A stretch of 64,000 nt of DNA from Planctomycetaceae bacterium (GTDB lineage: Bacteria > Planctomycetota > Planctomycetia > Pirellulales > Pirellulaceae). The position numbers were made by a program, and so were the translations under genes. The stretch is from contig JAEUIQ010000005.1 in assembly GCA_016794985.1 (NCBI GenBank), positions 1 through 64,000 on the forward strand. The letters run 5' to 3'. The notes beneath the pieces were generated by a model. The model searched no databases. It was not told the DNA's origin and saw only the letters and a program-made list of their open reading frames with translations. Each line of letters begins with the position of its first letter. Within the stretch, counting starts at the first letter, position 1. Shown one piece after another: positions 26,903-37,001 of the stretch.

Positions 26903-28558
26903 TCAAGTGTTCGGGGTCGGTTCAAGGAGTCGCGAGATCAATGGAAGCAACTGTTTTTTTCGACTGACCACGCCGTCCAACTGGTACATTTGTTTTTGTA
27001 AGCGCGGGTAATTGATCTTTTGCCAGGCTTCCAGTTCTTCAGACAAGAGAAGCAGACTTCCATTGGACATGATGTCGGTCACCAACAAAGCACTGAAGTC
27101 CAGGTTTCTTTGCTGGCAATGATTGGAGAGCGCACGGGTCAGTTCTTCATGCCGAGTCCAAAACAATTCAAAGCCGATTTCCTCGATCTGCGAAATTGAA
27201 AAACGTTGACCGTGTTCGCGAAACTCTTTGCAATCCTCGCGAATGACATCTTCGGCGGCTCGGCTGCGCAAAGCGGATCCGATCGCGAAAAATTCTCGTG
27301 CGTGCTCTTCTAAATCGAAGGTTGTGAACTGCTGCAACCAGCGGAGCACGTCGCGGTCGACCTCCGTCGCCGTGGGGGAACGCAGGTTGAGGGTGTCTGA
27401 AATGATCCCGCTCGCCAAACAGAGCGCGACGGAAGGCGTGGGCTCGAGCCCTGACCCGCGATATTGTTTGGCGACCAAAGTGCACGTCGATCCGACGGGT
27501 TCGTTGACAAACCGAATTGGCTGAGTCGATTTTAAGGATCCGCCCAAGCGATGGTGGTCCAAGACTTCGACAATGTCCGCTTCTTCCGCCCCGTTTACGG
27601 CTTGGCCTAATTCGTTGTGGTCCACCAAAATAATCTGTGGTCGCGGTGGATTCACCAAATCGGACTTGCTAATGACACCGACAAGTTCATGGTCATCATC
27701 GACGACCGGGAACAAACGCTGTTCGTAGCGGTCGACCATTTTACGAACTTCGTCGATCAAGGCCTGGGTTGGCAAAGTTTGGCAATGGCGGTCGATCGCG
27801 TCGTTGATCAAGCGTGACGACTTGATTCGCATGGTCGTCGTGGCGGTGTCGTGGGGGCTGTTGATGACCGTCACATTGTTCGAGCGTGCTAGTTGCAGTA
27901 GCCCGCTACTTAACTTGAACCCGCCACTGACCACGAGAGCTCGAACGCCCATTTCCAAAGCTGGGAGTTGAATCGTCGGGCGATCGCCGCTGACCACGAT
28001 CAATTGTTCCGGAGGAAATTTGGCCAATCTCGTCGTGAAACCTCCGGCGCTCATCGCCCCGACGGTCACAATCATGGGCGTGTTTTTTTCGGGATCGACG
28101 GCATGTTGAAAAGTTCCGCCAATCATTTGACAGACCTTGCTGAGGTTGCTGATCACTTGCCGCGACCGAACTGGGTCCGAGTCGCCCATAAAGACCAATT
28201 TCAAAAGGTCCAGCAACGACAATAGTCCAACAAATTTTCCGTTCTTGCCTACGACTGGGAGGGTTCCGAGTCCATGTTGTTCCATTCGCTCGAAGACTTC
28301 GAAGAAAACTTCATCTTCGCGAGCCGTGATGGTCGTGCGGCGGCAGACGTGACTGATTTCCGGCCGCACGTCCATGATGATTTTGGGCGCTGGCAGCCCG
28401 CAACGTTTCAGGACAAATTCGGTTCGCAGATTCGGCGGCCCACAGCAGGCCGCCACGGCATCGGGCCGATAGGTTCTTTGCAAGTAATCGGCGTACCCGA
28501 TCGCCGCACAAATCGCGTCCGTGTCTGGATTTTTGTGACCAAAAACGAGTACCGACAT
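26903..28558 (-). CDS. ppaC: manganese-dependent (family II) inorganic pyrophosphatase with CBS-domain insert
   Basis: 551 residues, against about 310 for the simple enzyme. It hydrolyses pyrophosphate to phosphate and so drives biosynthesis. The DHH domain opens with GHKNPDTDAICAA (7-19). CBS repeats follow at about 68-130 (GTLPVVGKNGKFVGLLSLLDL) and about 250-300 (RLFPVVDDDHELVGVIS), with a DRTGG-like stretch between (TVGAMSAGG to SSGLLQLARSNNVTVI). The DHH signature VEVLDHHRLGG and the C-terminal DHHA2 domain with SRKKQ near 533 complete the active site. In this CBS-PPase class adenine nucleotides bound by CBS domains set activity, with AMP/ADP inhibiting and ATP activating. Gene placement beside the peptidase-helicase pair seems incidental: 126 bases separate them. 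Confidence 0.93.
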   Translation of the reverse strand: MSVLVFGHKNPDTDAICAAIGYADYLQRTYRPDAVAACCGPPNLRTEFVLKRCGLPAPKIIMDVRPEISHVCRRTTITAREDEVFFEVFERMEQHGLGTLPVVGKNGKFVGLLSLLDLLKLVFMGDSDPVRSRQVISNLSKVCQMIGGTFQHAVDPEKNTPMIVTVGAMSAGGFTTRLAKFPPEQLIVVSGDRPTIQLPALEMGVRALVVSGGFKLSSGLLQLARSNNVTVINSPHDTATTTMRIKSSRLINDAIDRHCQTLPTQALIDEVRKMVDRYEQRLFPVVDDDHELVGVISKSDLVNPPRPQIILVDHNELGQAVNGAEEADIVEVLDHHRLGGSLKSTQPIRFVNEPVGSTCTLVAKQYRGSGLEPTPSVALCLASGIISDTLNLRSPTATEVDRDVLRWLQQFTTFDLEEHAREFFAIGSALRSRAAEDVIREDCKEFREHGQRFSISQIEEIGFELFWTRHEELTRALSNHCQQRNLDFSALLVTDIMSNGSLLLLSEELEAWQKINYPRLQKQMYQLDGVVSRKKQLLPLISRLLEPTPNT

Positions 28559-29084
28559 AGGGTTGGCTTCGTGGAAAAACGTATTCGTTCAAGAAAATCG
28601 GGATTGGTGCGTTCCTCGCGTCGCCACTCCGTTCGACTTTTATACCCATCGCGCTCGATTTGATCAACGATCTCGGCCAACCACTGCTGAAGGTGGCACG
28701 ATAGTCCTGGGACAGTGCGACTTTTTTCCATTGATCGAGAAACGGGGCGGGGGAGCGAGCCCAAGAATCGCAGCACCAATCACGAGTCAGCCGAGACCGA
28801 TGGAACAAGTGATAACCGGGACTGGGGCGCAGTCGCTCCGTTGTCTGGCTCGAAAAGGTGTCTCGGCACGCGGCGTCTGCAAGTTGCTTGGTTGTTTCCG
28901 GGGGCACTTGGTCGTGGAGTGATGGTGAAACGCCATGGCGTGGGGAGCCTCGCGGTGGCGTTTCAGTCAAAATCTGTCTTTGCGAGGATGTAAAAATTCA
29001 TTACGATCCCGGATGTGACCGACAGCAGGCCACATCAAACTGGGCAAAACTAGAGCCATTGAGGGCTCGAATTGGGAATCGGGA
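28559..29084. other. gap between divergent genes
   Basis: No credible gene. The promoters of the pyrophosphatase (leftward) and the LysM-like protein (rightward) must lie here. Open frames on both strands overlap each other and lack ribosome binding sites. Confidence 0.45.
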
Positions 29085-30929
29085 ATGGAATCCGAGGCAC
29101 TCGATAAGCGCATGGCCAGGGAAGCGACCATTGGTTTGGTGGTGCTGGTGGTGTTGGTTGGCTTATTATTTTTGACAATTTGGTTGAAAGCTCAGGCCGC
29201 TTGGACGGTCGACGAAGAAAGTGTCCTTTCCTCACGCGTCAATGTCTTCGAATTGGATCGTGGCAACGTTTTGACGCCCTTGAAGAAGCCTCCGCCGGTT
29301 CCGCTGCCGGATGTCGAGTCGAATCATATTGTGGATTTGGGCGAAATGCGCCCAATTTCCTCGGAACGAATGGCGGCGATGCTGGGCTCCGACAGCCAGG
29401 GCTTGCGTGTGGCAGTCGTCGATCCGACCACAGCATTACCTGGTTTTCCGGATCGCGGCGCGACGAGTCTACCAAGCCCGGAGGTGTCAGACGCACCGTT
29501 GGCAAATTCACCGTTGCCGAATCTGGATTTGCCGCCCAATCGTTCGATTCAAGCGGAACTGCCGCGCGCTGATTTGCCTGCGGCACCATCGTTGTTGCCG
29601 CAACTTGGTTCTTTGCCCGCCGTTCCTGGCCGCGGTCCAGAAACCTCGCTGCCACCCGTATTGCCTGGAAGTGGCGGCAGCAGTGTCCCTTCGCCCGTTC
29701 CCAGTGAATTGGAAAAGATTCCGAACCGAGACGAGCCCTCGACCGACTCTTCTGCGACGGAACCAGTCCCGCGGTCGGATTCCACGGGTGTGACATTGTT
29801 GGCGGTCGATAATTCGCAGCCGGATGGCGAAGACGAGTTGATGGCCGAGGGATTGAATCAGGTGGGTTCGACCTCGATTGCTTTGACGCCGTTGCCCAAT
29901 GCCGTTGGATTGCCACGCAACCCATCGACGCCTTCGCCAGTGCAAAGTTCTCCAGTGATAAATGGGCGGGAGATAAGATCGCCATTAACGCAGCTGCCTC
30001 CGCCCGGACAGGAGGAAGCGGAAAGCCCGATCGTGGCAGGTTCATCCGTCGAAGTTTCCGTTGCCGAAATCGCAACGCAGGAGCGGGAGTCTGGGTTGTC
30101 TCAAGAACGGACGGCGAACGCGGGAGCGGCCAGTGCATCGGAACCGATTCTCGATGCGCTGCAACGTGCTGCTGCCCAAGCGCAATCGTCAAACACGACC
30201 GTGACCGTTTATGCGACCGAAGATGACGCGGAAAATGAGAAAGCGGCGGATGGCGAAGCCGAGCCAGCAAGCTATTCCACCCAAGAACTAAAAGCGGCGA
30301 TGCAGAGGCTGAGTTTGCCGCCCGGGATGAGCATGGCCGAATTGTCGCGACGCCTGTATGGCGACACGCGCTACGCCTTGGCGTTGCAGCAGCTCAATCA
30401 CCGCCGGGCGGATGATCGTGGGCGGTTTTTGCCAGGCACACAGATTGCGTATCTTCCGGCTCCCATGCTTAGTTTCGTTTACCCAGACTTGGTGAAGCCG
30501 GAAAGCCTCTCTGTTGAATCGGGTACGATTTCCACGGTTCAGTATCAAGAACCGCTAACGACTCAGGCACCGACTCAGAGACCGACACCGACTCAGGCAC
30601 CGACTTCGAGGTCATCGAAGCCGGGGCCAAGAAGTGGGCGAGTGGCCGAGTCTCCGCTCCCAAACCCAGCACCACGGGACTCATCCGAGTCGACCTTGCC
30701 TGGTCAGGAAGTTCCCGCTTCTGGGGTGCAAACTGCCCCGGTTTCGCCCGAGTGGATCATGACGGAAGGGGGCGAGTCATTGTTTCAACTGGCGGTCGAC
30801 CACTTTGATCAAGCGAGTTATTATTTGCAGTTGTATGAATGGAATCGCGTCGCGATGGAGGGCCGTTATCGTCCGACGGACCCGTTGCCCAAAGGAATGC
30901 GAATTCGTCTTGCTCCGCCAACTCCATGA
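29085..30929 (+). CDS. membrane-anchored Pro/Ser-rich protein with LysM-like C-terminal domains
   Basis: 614 residues. The N-terminal anchor is at about 13-33 (ATIGLVVLVVLVGLLFLTIW). A long low-complexity stretch rich in Pro, Ser, Leu and Asn runs to about 400. Two short folded segments at about 402-455 (PGMSMAELSRRLYGDTRYALALQQLN) and 555-614 (GESLFQLAVDHFDQASYYLQLYEWN) have the helix-helix layout and hydrophobic spacing of LysM domains, which bind peptidoglycan or similar glycans. A repetitive PTQxP stretch sits between them. The start at 29085 is uncertain: ATG 29112 would still keep the anchor. Its stop overlaps the tsaE start by ATGA, placing it first in the tsaE-yidD-recJ group. Confidence 0.72.
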   Translation: MESEALDKRMAREATIGLVVLVVLVGLLFLTIWLKAQAAWTVDEESVLSSRVNVFELDRGNVLTPLKKPPPVPLPDVESNHIVDLGEMRPISSERMAAMLGSDSQGLRVAVVDPTTALPGFPDRGATSLPSPEVSDAPLANSPLPNLDLPPNRSIQAELPRADLPAAPSLLPQLGSLPAVPGRGPETSLPPVLPGSGGSSVPSPVPSELEKIPNRDEPSTDSSATEPVPRSDSTGVTLLAVDNSQPDGEDELMAEGLNQVGSTSIALTPLPNAVGLPRNPSTPSPVQSSPVINGREIRSPLTQLPPPGQEEAESPIVAGSSVEVSVAEIATQERESGLSQERTANAGAASASEPILDALQRAAAQAQSSNTTVTVYATEDDAENEKAADGEAEPASYSTQELKAAMQRLSLPPGMSMAELSRRLYGDTRYALALQQLNHRRADDRGRFLPGTQIAYLPAPMLSFVYPDLVKPESLSVESGTISTVQYQEPLTTQAPTQRPTPTQAPTSRSSKPGPRSGRVAESPLPNPAPRDSSESTLPGQEVPASGVQTAPVSPEWIMTEGGESLFQLAVDHFDQASYYLQLYEWNRVAMEGRYRPTDPLPKGMRIRLAPPTP

Positions 30930-31372
30930 GAAGTGTCGTCGAACTACAGACCTGGGTGACCCGCAGTGAAGATGAGACTGCGCACGTGGGGCGCCAGTTG
31001 ACAAAGCAATTGCCACAAGGTTCCGTGGTATCGCTCGAAGGGACTTTGGGCGCTGGGAAGTCGGTGTTGGTTCGTGGGATGGCTGCCGGATTGGGCATCG
31101 ACCCGGAATCCGTCACGAGCCCGACGTTTACTTTATGGCAGACTTATTCCGGTACCTGCGATTTGCATCATTTGGATGCGTATCGCCTGCGAAATGCCGA
31201 GGAATTTCTCGAATTAGGCGTGGAAGAACTCTTCCAACAGGATGGTTTGATCGTGATCGAATGGGGTGAAAAAGTGCGTCGAGTTTTACCAACCGAGCAT
31301 TACCGAGTCACGATCGAAATCGATGAAGATTCCCATCGACGAATCGTCTTGCTTCAACAAACTGAGAGCTAG
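30926..31372 (+). CDS. tsaE: tRNA threonylcarbamoyladenosine biosynthesis protein TsaE
   Basis: 148 residues, the normal length. TsaE is the ATPase that works with TsaB and TsaD to put threonylcarbamoyl on A37 of ANN-reading tRNAs. The P-loop GTLGAGKS is at 39-46, followed by the family motifs [19 protein letters not shown] and VIEWGEKV. The start ATG 30926 is fixed by the ATGA overlap with the upstream gene; a longer frame exists upstream but is inside that gene. TsaB and TsaD are not in the window. Confidence 0.95.
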   Translation: MRSVVELQTWVTRSEDETAHVGRQLTKQLPQGSVVSLEGTLGAGKSVLVRGMAAGLGIDPESVTSPTFTLWQTYSGTCDLHHLDAYRLRNAEEFLELGVEELFQQDGLIVIEWGEKVRRVLPTEHYRVTIEIDEDSHRRIVLLQQTES

Positions 31373-31380
31373 GTGATGCC

Positions 31381-31611
31381 GTGTTCCAGTTTTGGATTTG
31401 GCCGCGAATCTTTGCCGACTGGTTGATCCGCTTCTACCAAGCGACCCTGAGTCACTGGTATCCTGGATGCTGTCGCTTTCAGCCGAGTTGCAGTCAGTAT
31501 GCTCGACAGGCCATTGCGAAGTATGGACTTTGTTACGGGGGGGTACTGGCAGCGTGGCGAATTTTGCGTTGCCATCCCTTCTCGCGTGGCGGTCACGATC
31601 CGCTACAGTAG
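31381..31611 (+). CDS. yidD: YidD, membrane protein insertion efficiency factor
   Basis: 76 residues starting at GTG 31381, 8 bases after tsaE. The family signature is intact: a short amphipathic N terminus ([13 protein letters not shown]), then [18 protein letters not shown], and the [11 protein letters not shown] end. YidD assists YidC-dependent insertion of membrane proteins. In many bacteria it sits with rnpA/yidC; here it sits between tsaE and recJ. The GTG start is the only one that keeps the full N terminus. Confidence 0.93.
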   Translation: MFQFWIWPRIFADWLIRFYQATLSHWYPGCCRFQPSCSQYARQAIAKYGLCYGGVLAAWRILRCHPFSRGGHDPLQ

Positions 31612-31780
31612 TTGCGGTGAAGAATGTTCTGGGGAGTTCGTCAGGAACTGGCCGTTTGGCTGGTTGTTGCGAAACGGACCTTTACGGACATCGCGAATGC
31701 GCCAGGCTCGGAACCGTGGTTGACGATACGATGATGTGTCGGCCAGGTTTGCTGGAGCCAAGCCCGAAATGGAGTGTACG

Positions 31781-33568
31781 ATGGATCGACTGTGGCATTT
31801 TGTAACGCATGACCGGGCGGCGATCGCAGCGCTGGAATCGGTTCATGGTCTTTCGCCGATTTTGGCTCAATTGATGGTGGCACGTGGAATCACTGGGCAC
31901 GAAGAAGTTCGGCAGTTTCTGGAGCACCGCTTGTCAGATTTGCGCGACCCGGAAGACTTGCCGGGAGCGGTTCAAGCCGCCGAAACAATTTGGTCGGCGA
32001 TACAAGCTGGGAAACGCATTTGGATCTACGGCGACTATGACGCGGACGGAATGACGGCGACCGCCATCCTGTATCGTTGTTTGCAAACCCTTGGGTGTCA
32101 GCCAAAGTACTACGTTCCCAACCGCTTGGAAGACGGCTATGGTCTCAACATCGATGCATTGACAGAGCTCCAACGGAAGGGTGCTGATGTTGTCGTCACG
32201 GTGGATTGTGGAATCAGTAGCCATCAAGCGGCGGCACACGCGAAGGAGTTGGGGCTGCAATTAATCATCACTGACCACCATACGATGGCTGCCGAATTAC
32301 CGGATGCGGTCGCGGTTGTCCATCCTTGTCTGCCCGGCTGTCATCCGATGTTGCAGAGCTTGTCGGGGGCGGGAGTGGCATTGAAAGTGGCCTGGGCGTT
32401 GTGCCAAGTCGCTTCCCGAGCGAACCAGCCTTCGGGTTCGGCACCGAGTGGCAAGGTGACGCCTGTCATGCGTGAATACTTGATGATGGCAATTGGTTGG
32501 GCGGCGATTGGAACTGTCGCCGACGTGGTGCCACTGGTGGGTGAAAACCGAGTGCTGGTGCACTACGGGATGGCGTGCCTAAAGAACGACCCTGGGTTGG
32601 GACTGCAACAACTGATGCGAGTCACCCAACTGGATGAAAAAGCGAGATTACGCTCGGACGATATCGGATTTACGTTAGCGCCACGACTTAATGCGGCGGG
32701 TCGATTGGGGCAGGCTGCTTTGGCGATCGAGTTGATGGTCACGAAAGACTCGGCACGAGCTTTGGCCTTGGCGGAGTACGTCCATCAACTGAATGTGAGT
32801 CGCGACAGTTTGGACCGCAAAATCTACAATGCCGCCAAGAAAGAAATCAAAGAAAAATACGATCCTGAAAATGACCCGGCGATTGTTTTAGCGGATCCCC
32901 ATTGGCATGTGGGAGTGATTGGAATCGTCGCGGGGCGAATTGCCGAGAAGTACGGTTTGCCGACAATTTTGGTCTCGCTTGATCCGACGGGAGAAAAGCC
33001 GGGCACGGGCTCGTGTCGCAATGGTGGCGGCGATTTTGATCTGTATGAAGCGTTGTCTGCTTGTAGTGATTTCTTGGAAGGCTTTGGCGGGCACCGAGCG
33101 GCAGCGGGACTGCAAATCCGCAGTGAAAACGTCACGGCGTTTCGCGCCGCCTTTTGCGATCATGCGCAAGGCAAGCTATCCAAGGCCGATCGGCGCCGTC
33201 CATTGCGCATCGATGCCGAAGCATCATTGCATCAATTGACGATCGAGACGATGAATCAAATCGAAAAAATGGCACCGTTCGGGCAAGGCAATCCGGTTCC
33301 GGTCTTGTGCAGTAGCGAAGTCGAGTTGCTGGAACCGAAAGTGATGGGGAGTGGCGAACGTCACTTGTCCGTTCAAGTCAAACAGGACAGCTTCACCTTC
33401 CGAGCGGTCGCCTTTGGCAAGGCGGACTGGTTGACCTCTTTGCAAGAGAACGTCGGACCAGTCGACGTCGCCTACCGTCCGGTCATCAATGAATTTCGTG
33501 GTTACAAACGAGTTGAACTGCAACTCATCGATTGGCGTCCCTCAACGGTTGCGGCCGGAATCACTTGA
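31781..33568 (+). CDS. recJ: single-stranded-DNA-specific exonuclease RecJ
   Basis: 595 residues from ATG 31781 with GGAG six bases upstream; GTG 31736 and ATG 31769 are less likely. RecJ degrades single-stranded DNA 5' to 3' in recombination and repair. The DHH-family motifs are YGDYDADG (near 83), VTVDCGIS, LIITDHHT (DHH near 163), and the DHHA1 part NGGGDFDLYEALSACSDFLEGFGGH near 410-432, followed by an OB-fold C terminus. It is the last gene of the LysM-tsaE-yidD-recJ run; 169 bases separate it from yidD, so it may have its own promoter. Confidence 0.95.
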   Translation: MDRLWHFVTHDRAAIAALESVHGLSPILAQLMVARGITGHEEVRQFLEHRLSDLRDPEDLPGAVQAAETIWSAIQAGKRIWIYGDYDADGMTATAILYRCLQTLGCQPKYYVPNRLEDGYGLNIDALTELQRKGADVVVTVDCGISSHQAAAHAKELGLQLIITDHHTMAAELPDAVAVVHPCLPGCHPMLQSLSGAGVALKVAWALCQVASRANQPSGSAPSGKVTPVMREYLMMAIGWAAIGTVADVVPLVGENRVLVHYGMACLKNDPGLGLQQLMRVTQLDEKARLRSDDIGFTLAPRLNAAGRLGQAALAIELMVTKDSARALALAEYVHQLNVSRDSLDRKIYNAAKKEIKEKYDPENDPAIVLADPHWHVGVIGIVAGRIAEKYGLPTILVSLDPTGEKPGTGSCRNGGGDFDLYEALSACSDFLEGFGGHRAAAGLQIRSENVTAFRAAFCDHAQGKLSKADRRRPLRIDAEASLHQLTIETMNQIEKMAPFGQGNPVPVLCSSEVELLEPKVMGSGERHLSVQVKQDSFTFRAVAFGKADWLTSLQENVGPVDVAYRPVINEFRGYKRVELQLIDWRPSTVAAGIT

Positions 33569-33575
33569 TTCGAAA

Positions 33576-34319
33576 TCAAAGCCCTAACGCTCGAAGCGAT
33601 TGGACTCGAATGACATCGTCATCGGTCTCGTAAAACGCATCGAGTTCTTTCAAGGAATCGAATAACTGGCGAGCTTGACGCGAGTACTTCGACTTGCGCA
33701 ATTCTTGAAACAGGGCGTTTTCTGTCATGCCGTCGCCAATCGTTTCTGTGGCCCAAGTTAGCAGTTCATCGAGGGAGTATTCTTCTTCCACAACGATGCT
33801 GGGAGCTGCGGCGACCGGTTCTGGCTCGCTGGGAGTCGGCTCAGGCAGAGGAGAATCGCTTGCTGAGATTGTTGTCACGGCGAGTTGGTCGGAAGAGGCT
33901 GCGACGTTTGCGTTCATCGATGCCTGGAAGCTAGGTGGCTCAAGGTTGGCTTCTGGGTTGGCGACCGGAAAACCGCCATGCGCTGGGGCTGTGGCCGACG
34001 CCAACACGGTGGCATGGGCTTTTGGCGCGGGTTGGTCGTCAGGAAGTGTTTGAATCTCTGAGCGGACCGAATTCGCCGAATTGGTTGCGTGGACGGAAGA
34101 AGTGGTTTTTCCAAACGAGGTCAATGTTTCCGCCAAGACGCGTCGCAGACGATCGGCATCACGAGCGTCGATGGTCCGTAACGCTTCGTCAAACGCCATT
34201 TGCGCGCGGTCCCAGCGTTGTTGCCAAGTCGCCTGCTGTTGTTGAAGTTCACGAAGAACTTCCCAGCGATCGAGGATTTCGGTCAGCATTGTCGTTGTCT
34301 CAGTTCGCGAATCGCTCAT
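33576..34319 (-). CDS. hypothetical coiled-coil protein with Ala/Pro-rich middle
   Basis: 247 residues from ATG 34319, with CGGGA upstream; the longer frame to 34565 reads as noise. Residues about 8-60 form a likely coiled coil rich in Gln and Arg (EILDRWEVLRELQQQQATWQ). The middle (about 70-165) is low-complexity Ala, Ser and Pro. The last 80 residues look folded and helical (SLDELLTWATETIGDGMTEN, ending VIRVQSLRALGL). I do not recognise the family. It converges on recJ with only 7 bases between stop codons, so any terminator must lie within coding sequence. Confidence 0.65.
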   Translation of the reverse strand: MSDSRTETTTMLTEILDRWEVLRELQQQQATWQQRWDRAQMAFDEALRTIDARDADRLRRVLAETLTSFGKTTSSVHATNSANSVRSEIQTLPDDQPAPKAHATVLASATAPAHGGFPVANPEANLEPPSFQASMNANVAASSDQLAVTTISASDSPLPEPTPSEPEPVAAAPSIVVEEEYSLDELLTWATETIGDGMTENALFQELRKSKYSRQARQLFDSLKELDAFYETDDDVIRVQSLRALGL

Positions 34320-34765
34320 GATTTGGATTCCCGAGTGGCGCTGTCGGTCCATTCGGGCGACCGCAACGCCTTTTGGGGGCTGGGGGATGCGTCGGTCGAG
34401 CGGCCTTTTGTGAAGGACCATGCCCGAGATTTGGGACAGCCAGAACTCAGGTTCGAATGTCGTATAGCTTGTGCGAATCCGCAGGACTGACGCAAACAAA
34501 GATTGTGCCGCAGGCGTCTTGCGAATGCAGACTTGTTGTGCTGGTTGGAGCGGTTGTGCCGGCAATTCCTCCCACCGAGGGTACTGACTGGCGACATCCG
34601 CTTAGGGGTCCGTTCCCGGGGAGTCAAGCATTGGCCGAGATCGCAGCGCGCGGCGCGTACCGTTGTAACTTGGTCCGGGAAGTCGTAAATTGTTCGATCC
34701 GCCAATGGGGAACGGTGGGCCCCGAATAGGGTTGTGATTCCAGCAGAGAGAATGAAGGACATCGA
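34320..34765. other. gap between divergent genes
   Basis: No credible gene. It must hold the promoters of the coiled-coil protein (leftward) and the purA operon (rightward). GAAGGA at about 34751-34756 is the purA ribosome binding site. Confidence 0.45.
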
Positions 34766-36061
34766 GTGTCAGGATTGTCAGTAATCGGATTGCAGTGGGG
34801 CGACGAAGCGAAAGGCAAGTTGGTTGACTTGTTCGCGGCCGACCATGACATCGTGGTTCGATATCAAGGCGGTGCGAATGCCGGACATACGGTCGTCGTG
34901 GGAGACAAGGTCTACAAACTTCACCATTTGCCTAGTGGCATCGTGCATTCGCATGCGATGGCGATCGTTGGTCCAGGGGTTGTGACCAACCCGAAAACAA
35001 TTATCGGCGAACTGGATTCTTTGACTTCGCAAGGCGTGTCGTACGAGGGACGCTTGTGGTTGAGTGATCGATCGCACGTGGTGATGCCCTGGCATGTCTT
35101 GGAAGATCAGTTGGCCGATCGGCTAAGTGGGAAAGACAACCATATTGGTACGACGATGCGGGGGATTGGTCCATGTTATCGCGATAAAGTTGGGCGTAGT
35201 CACGCCATTCGACTGGGTGACATGTTGCGGCCGAGTTTTCCCCAGCGAGTTGCGGAGATCGTCACGGTCAAGAATCAAATGTTGCGTTCGATGGATCCAG
35301 CGTCGGAGTGGGCTCCTATGAACGCGGATGAGATCACCGAACAGCACCTGAGCTACGCGAAGGTCCTGGCTCCGATGATTCGGGAAACGACCCAGTGGTT
35401 GCTGGATGCACTAGAAAGTGGCAAGCGAGTTCTGTTTGAAGGGGCTCAGGGCGCGTTATTGGACATTGACCACGGAACGTTCCCATTTGTGACGAGCAGC
35501 AATAGTTCGGGAGTGGGGATTTGCGGTGGGTCAGGGGTTCCGCCGATGTGGATTGACAAAGTCGTCGGTGTGGTCAAGGCCTATAGCACGCGTGTTGGCG
35601 GCGGTCCAATGGCGACGGAATTGGATAACGAGATTGGGCAAAGAATCCGCGAACGCGGACGCGAATATGGGACGACAACGGGAAGGCCGCGTCGTTGCGG
35701 ATACTTGGATTTGGTGGCGCTGCGATACACGTCGCGACTCAGCGGTGTGAAGTCCCTGGCGGTCATGATGCTGGATGTATTGAGTGGCTTCGATCAACTG
35801 CAAGTGGCGACGGCTTACCGAATTGGCGATCAGATTTTGGATCGTTTTCCGTCTCATGCGGACGATTTGAAGCAAGTGCAGCCGGTATATGAAACATTGC
35901 CCGGTTGGCGCGAGGAAATCACAACCGCGCGGAAATGGGAAGAGCTGCCGGCGAATGCCCAGGCCTACGTGCGACGAATCTCGGCGGCGATTGGGAAACC
36001 CGTCGAGTGGGTTTCGGTGGGGCCGGATCGCAACCAGACCATTCATTTGCCCTTGAAGTAA
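34766..36061 (+). CDS. purA: adenylosuccinate synthetase
   Basis: 431 residues, full length. It joins IMP and aspartate with GTP to give adenylosuccinate, the first step from IMP to AMP. The N terminus IGLQWGDEAKGK carries catalytic Asp13, and His41 sits in GGANAGHTVV. Further family motifs are GTTMRGIGPCYRDK, FEGAQGALLDIDHGTFPFVT and TTGRPRRCGYLD. The start codon is GTG, with GAAGGA about 9 bases upstream. The uppS gene follows after 8 bases. Confidence 0.97.
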   Translation: MSGLSVIGLQWGDEAKGKLVDLFAADHDIVVRYQGGANAGHTVVVGDKVYKLHHLPSGIVHSHAMAIVGPGVVTNPKTIIGELDSLTSQGVSYEGRLWLSDRSHVVMPWHVLEDQLADRLSGKDNHIGTTMRGIGPCYRDKVGRSHAIRLGDMLRPSFPQRVAEIVTVKNQMLRSMDPASEWAPMNADEITEQHLSYAKVLAPMIRETTQWLLDALESGKRVLFEGAQGALLDIDHGTFPFVTSSNSSGVGICGGSGVPPMWIDKVVGVVKAYSTRVGGGPMATELDNEIGQRIRERGREYGTTTGRPRRCGYLDLVALRYTSRLSGVKSLAVMMLDVLSGFDQLQVATAYRIGDQILDRFPSHADDLKQVQPVYETLPGWREEITTARKWEELPANAQAYVRRISAAIGKPVEWVSVGPDRNQTIHLPLK

Positions 36062-36069
36062 AACCGCCC

Positions 36070-36810
36070 ATGGACTCGACCGATATCGTACTTCCGGATC
36101 GAGAGTTATGGCCGAACCATGTCGCCATCATCATGGACGGCAATGGGCGCTGGGCCGAAAGTCAAGGATTGCCCAGGAGCGAGGGACATCGACTGGGGGC
36201 CAACGCCGTCCAAAAAGTTGTAGAAGAAATGGCGAGATTGCAGATGGGGTGTCTCACGCTCTACTGCCTTTCGAACGAGAATTGGAAACGGCCAGAGCCC
36301 GAATTGCAGTTCTTGATGCACTTGTTGCAGCATTACATGATCGAGCAGCGAGAAGGACTGCTCAAGCACAACATTCGGTTGCGAATCTTGGGTCGGCAGA
36401 CGGGAATACCAACCGAAGTTTGGCAGGAAATGGAAGAAACCAAGCGACTGACTCGGGAGAACACCGGGTTGCAACTATGTCTGGCGATCAACTACGGTGG
36501 TCGGCAAGAGATTGTGGATGCTTGCCGTGCCATTTCGGCTCGTGTGGCTTCGGGCGAATTGCGGCCGGATCAAATTGAAGAAAAAACTTTGGCCGCGCAT
36601 TTGTATACACACGATTTGCCCGATCCTGATCTGTTGATTCGCACGGCGGGTGAAATGAGGGTCAGTAACTACTTGTTGTGGCAAATTAGCTATTCAGAAA
36701 TTTGGGTCACCCATCGATGTTGGCCTGATTTTGCGGAGTCGGACCTTCATGCCGCAATTGTCGATTACGCGCGACGGAAGCGGAAATTTGGTGGACTAAA
36801 ACAGGGATAG
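36070..36810 (+). CDS. uppS: isoprenyl transferase (undecaprenyl diphosphate synthase)
   Basis: 246 residues from ATG 36070; the frame is open further upstream only inside purA. The enzyme adds isopentenyl units in cis to farnesyl diphosphate to make the C55 lipid carrier for envelope glycans. Visible are IIMDGNGRWAE with Mg-binding Asp23, SEGHRLGA, LYCLSNENWKRP, and the C-terminal RTAGEMRVSNYLLWQISYSE. The carrier is still needed for O-antigen and other glycans where peptidoglycan is thin. It is coupled tightly behind purA. Confidence 0.96.
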   Translation: MDSTDIVLPDRELWPNHVAIIMDGNGRWAESQGLPRSEGHRLGANAVQKVVEEMARLQMGCLTLYCLSNENWKRPEPELQFLMHLLQHYMIEQREGLLKHNIRLRILGRQTGIPTEVWQEMEETKRLTRENTGLQLCLAINYGGRQEIVDACRAISARVASGELRPDQIEEKTLAAHLYTHDLPDPDLLIRTAGEMRVSNYLLWQISYSEIWVTHRCWPDFAESDLHAAIVDYARRKRKFGGLKQG

Positions 36811-37001
36811 AAGCCACACGCCGGTCGTTTGCCTACGGAATGGTGGGCCGATTGGAGCTTGTTTTTCGGGGCATTTGCTGGCAATTCAAGCCGAGAATTC
36901 GCTAAAAAACGAATCGCAAGCCCTAGGCACTGTGGGCGGCAATTCGCTATATTACTGGGCCGGTTTATCCCAGATCACAAGGAAAGGAAGAGCCAGTTAC
37001 T

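Noticed and set aside
29239-30270. Long minus-strand open frame of 343 codons
   Set aside because: It lies wholly opposite the Pro/Ser-rich gene, whose codon bias opens the reverse frame; its Arg/His-rich product resembles no family.
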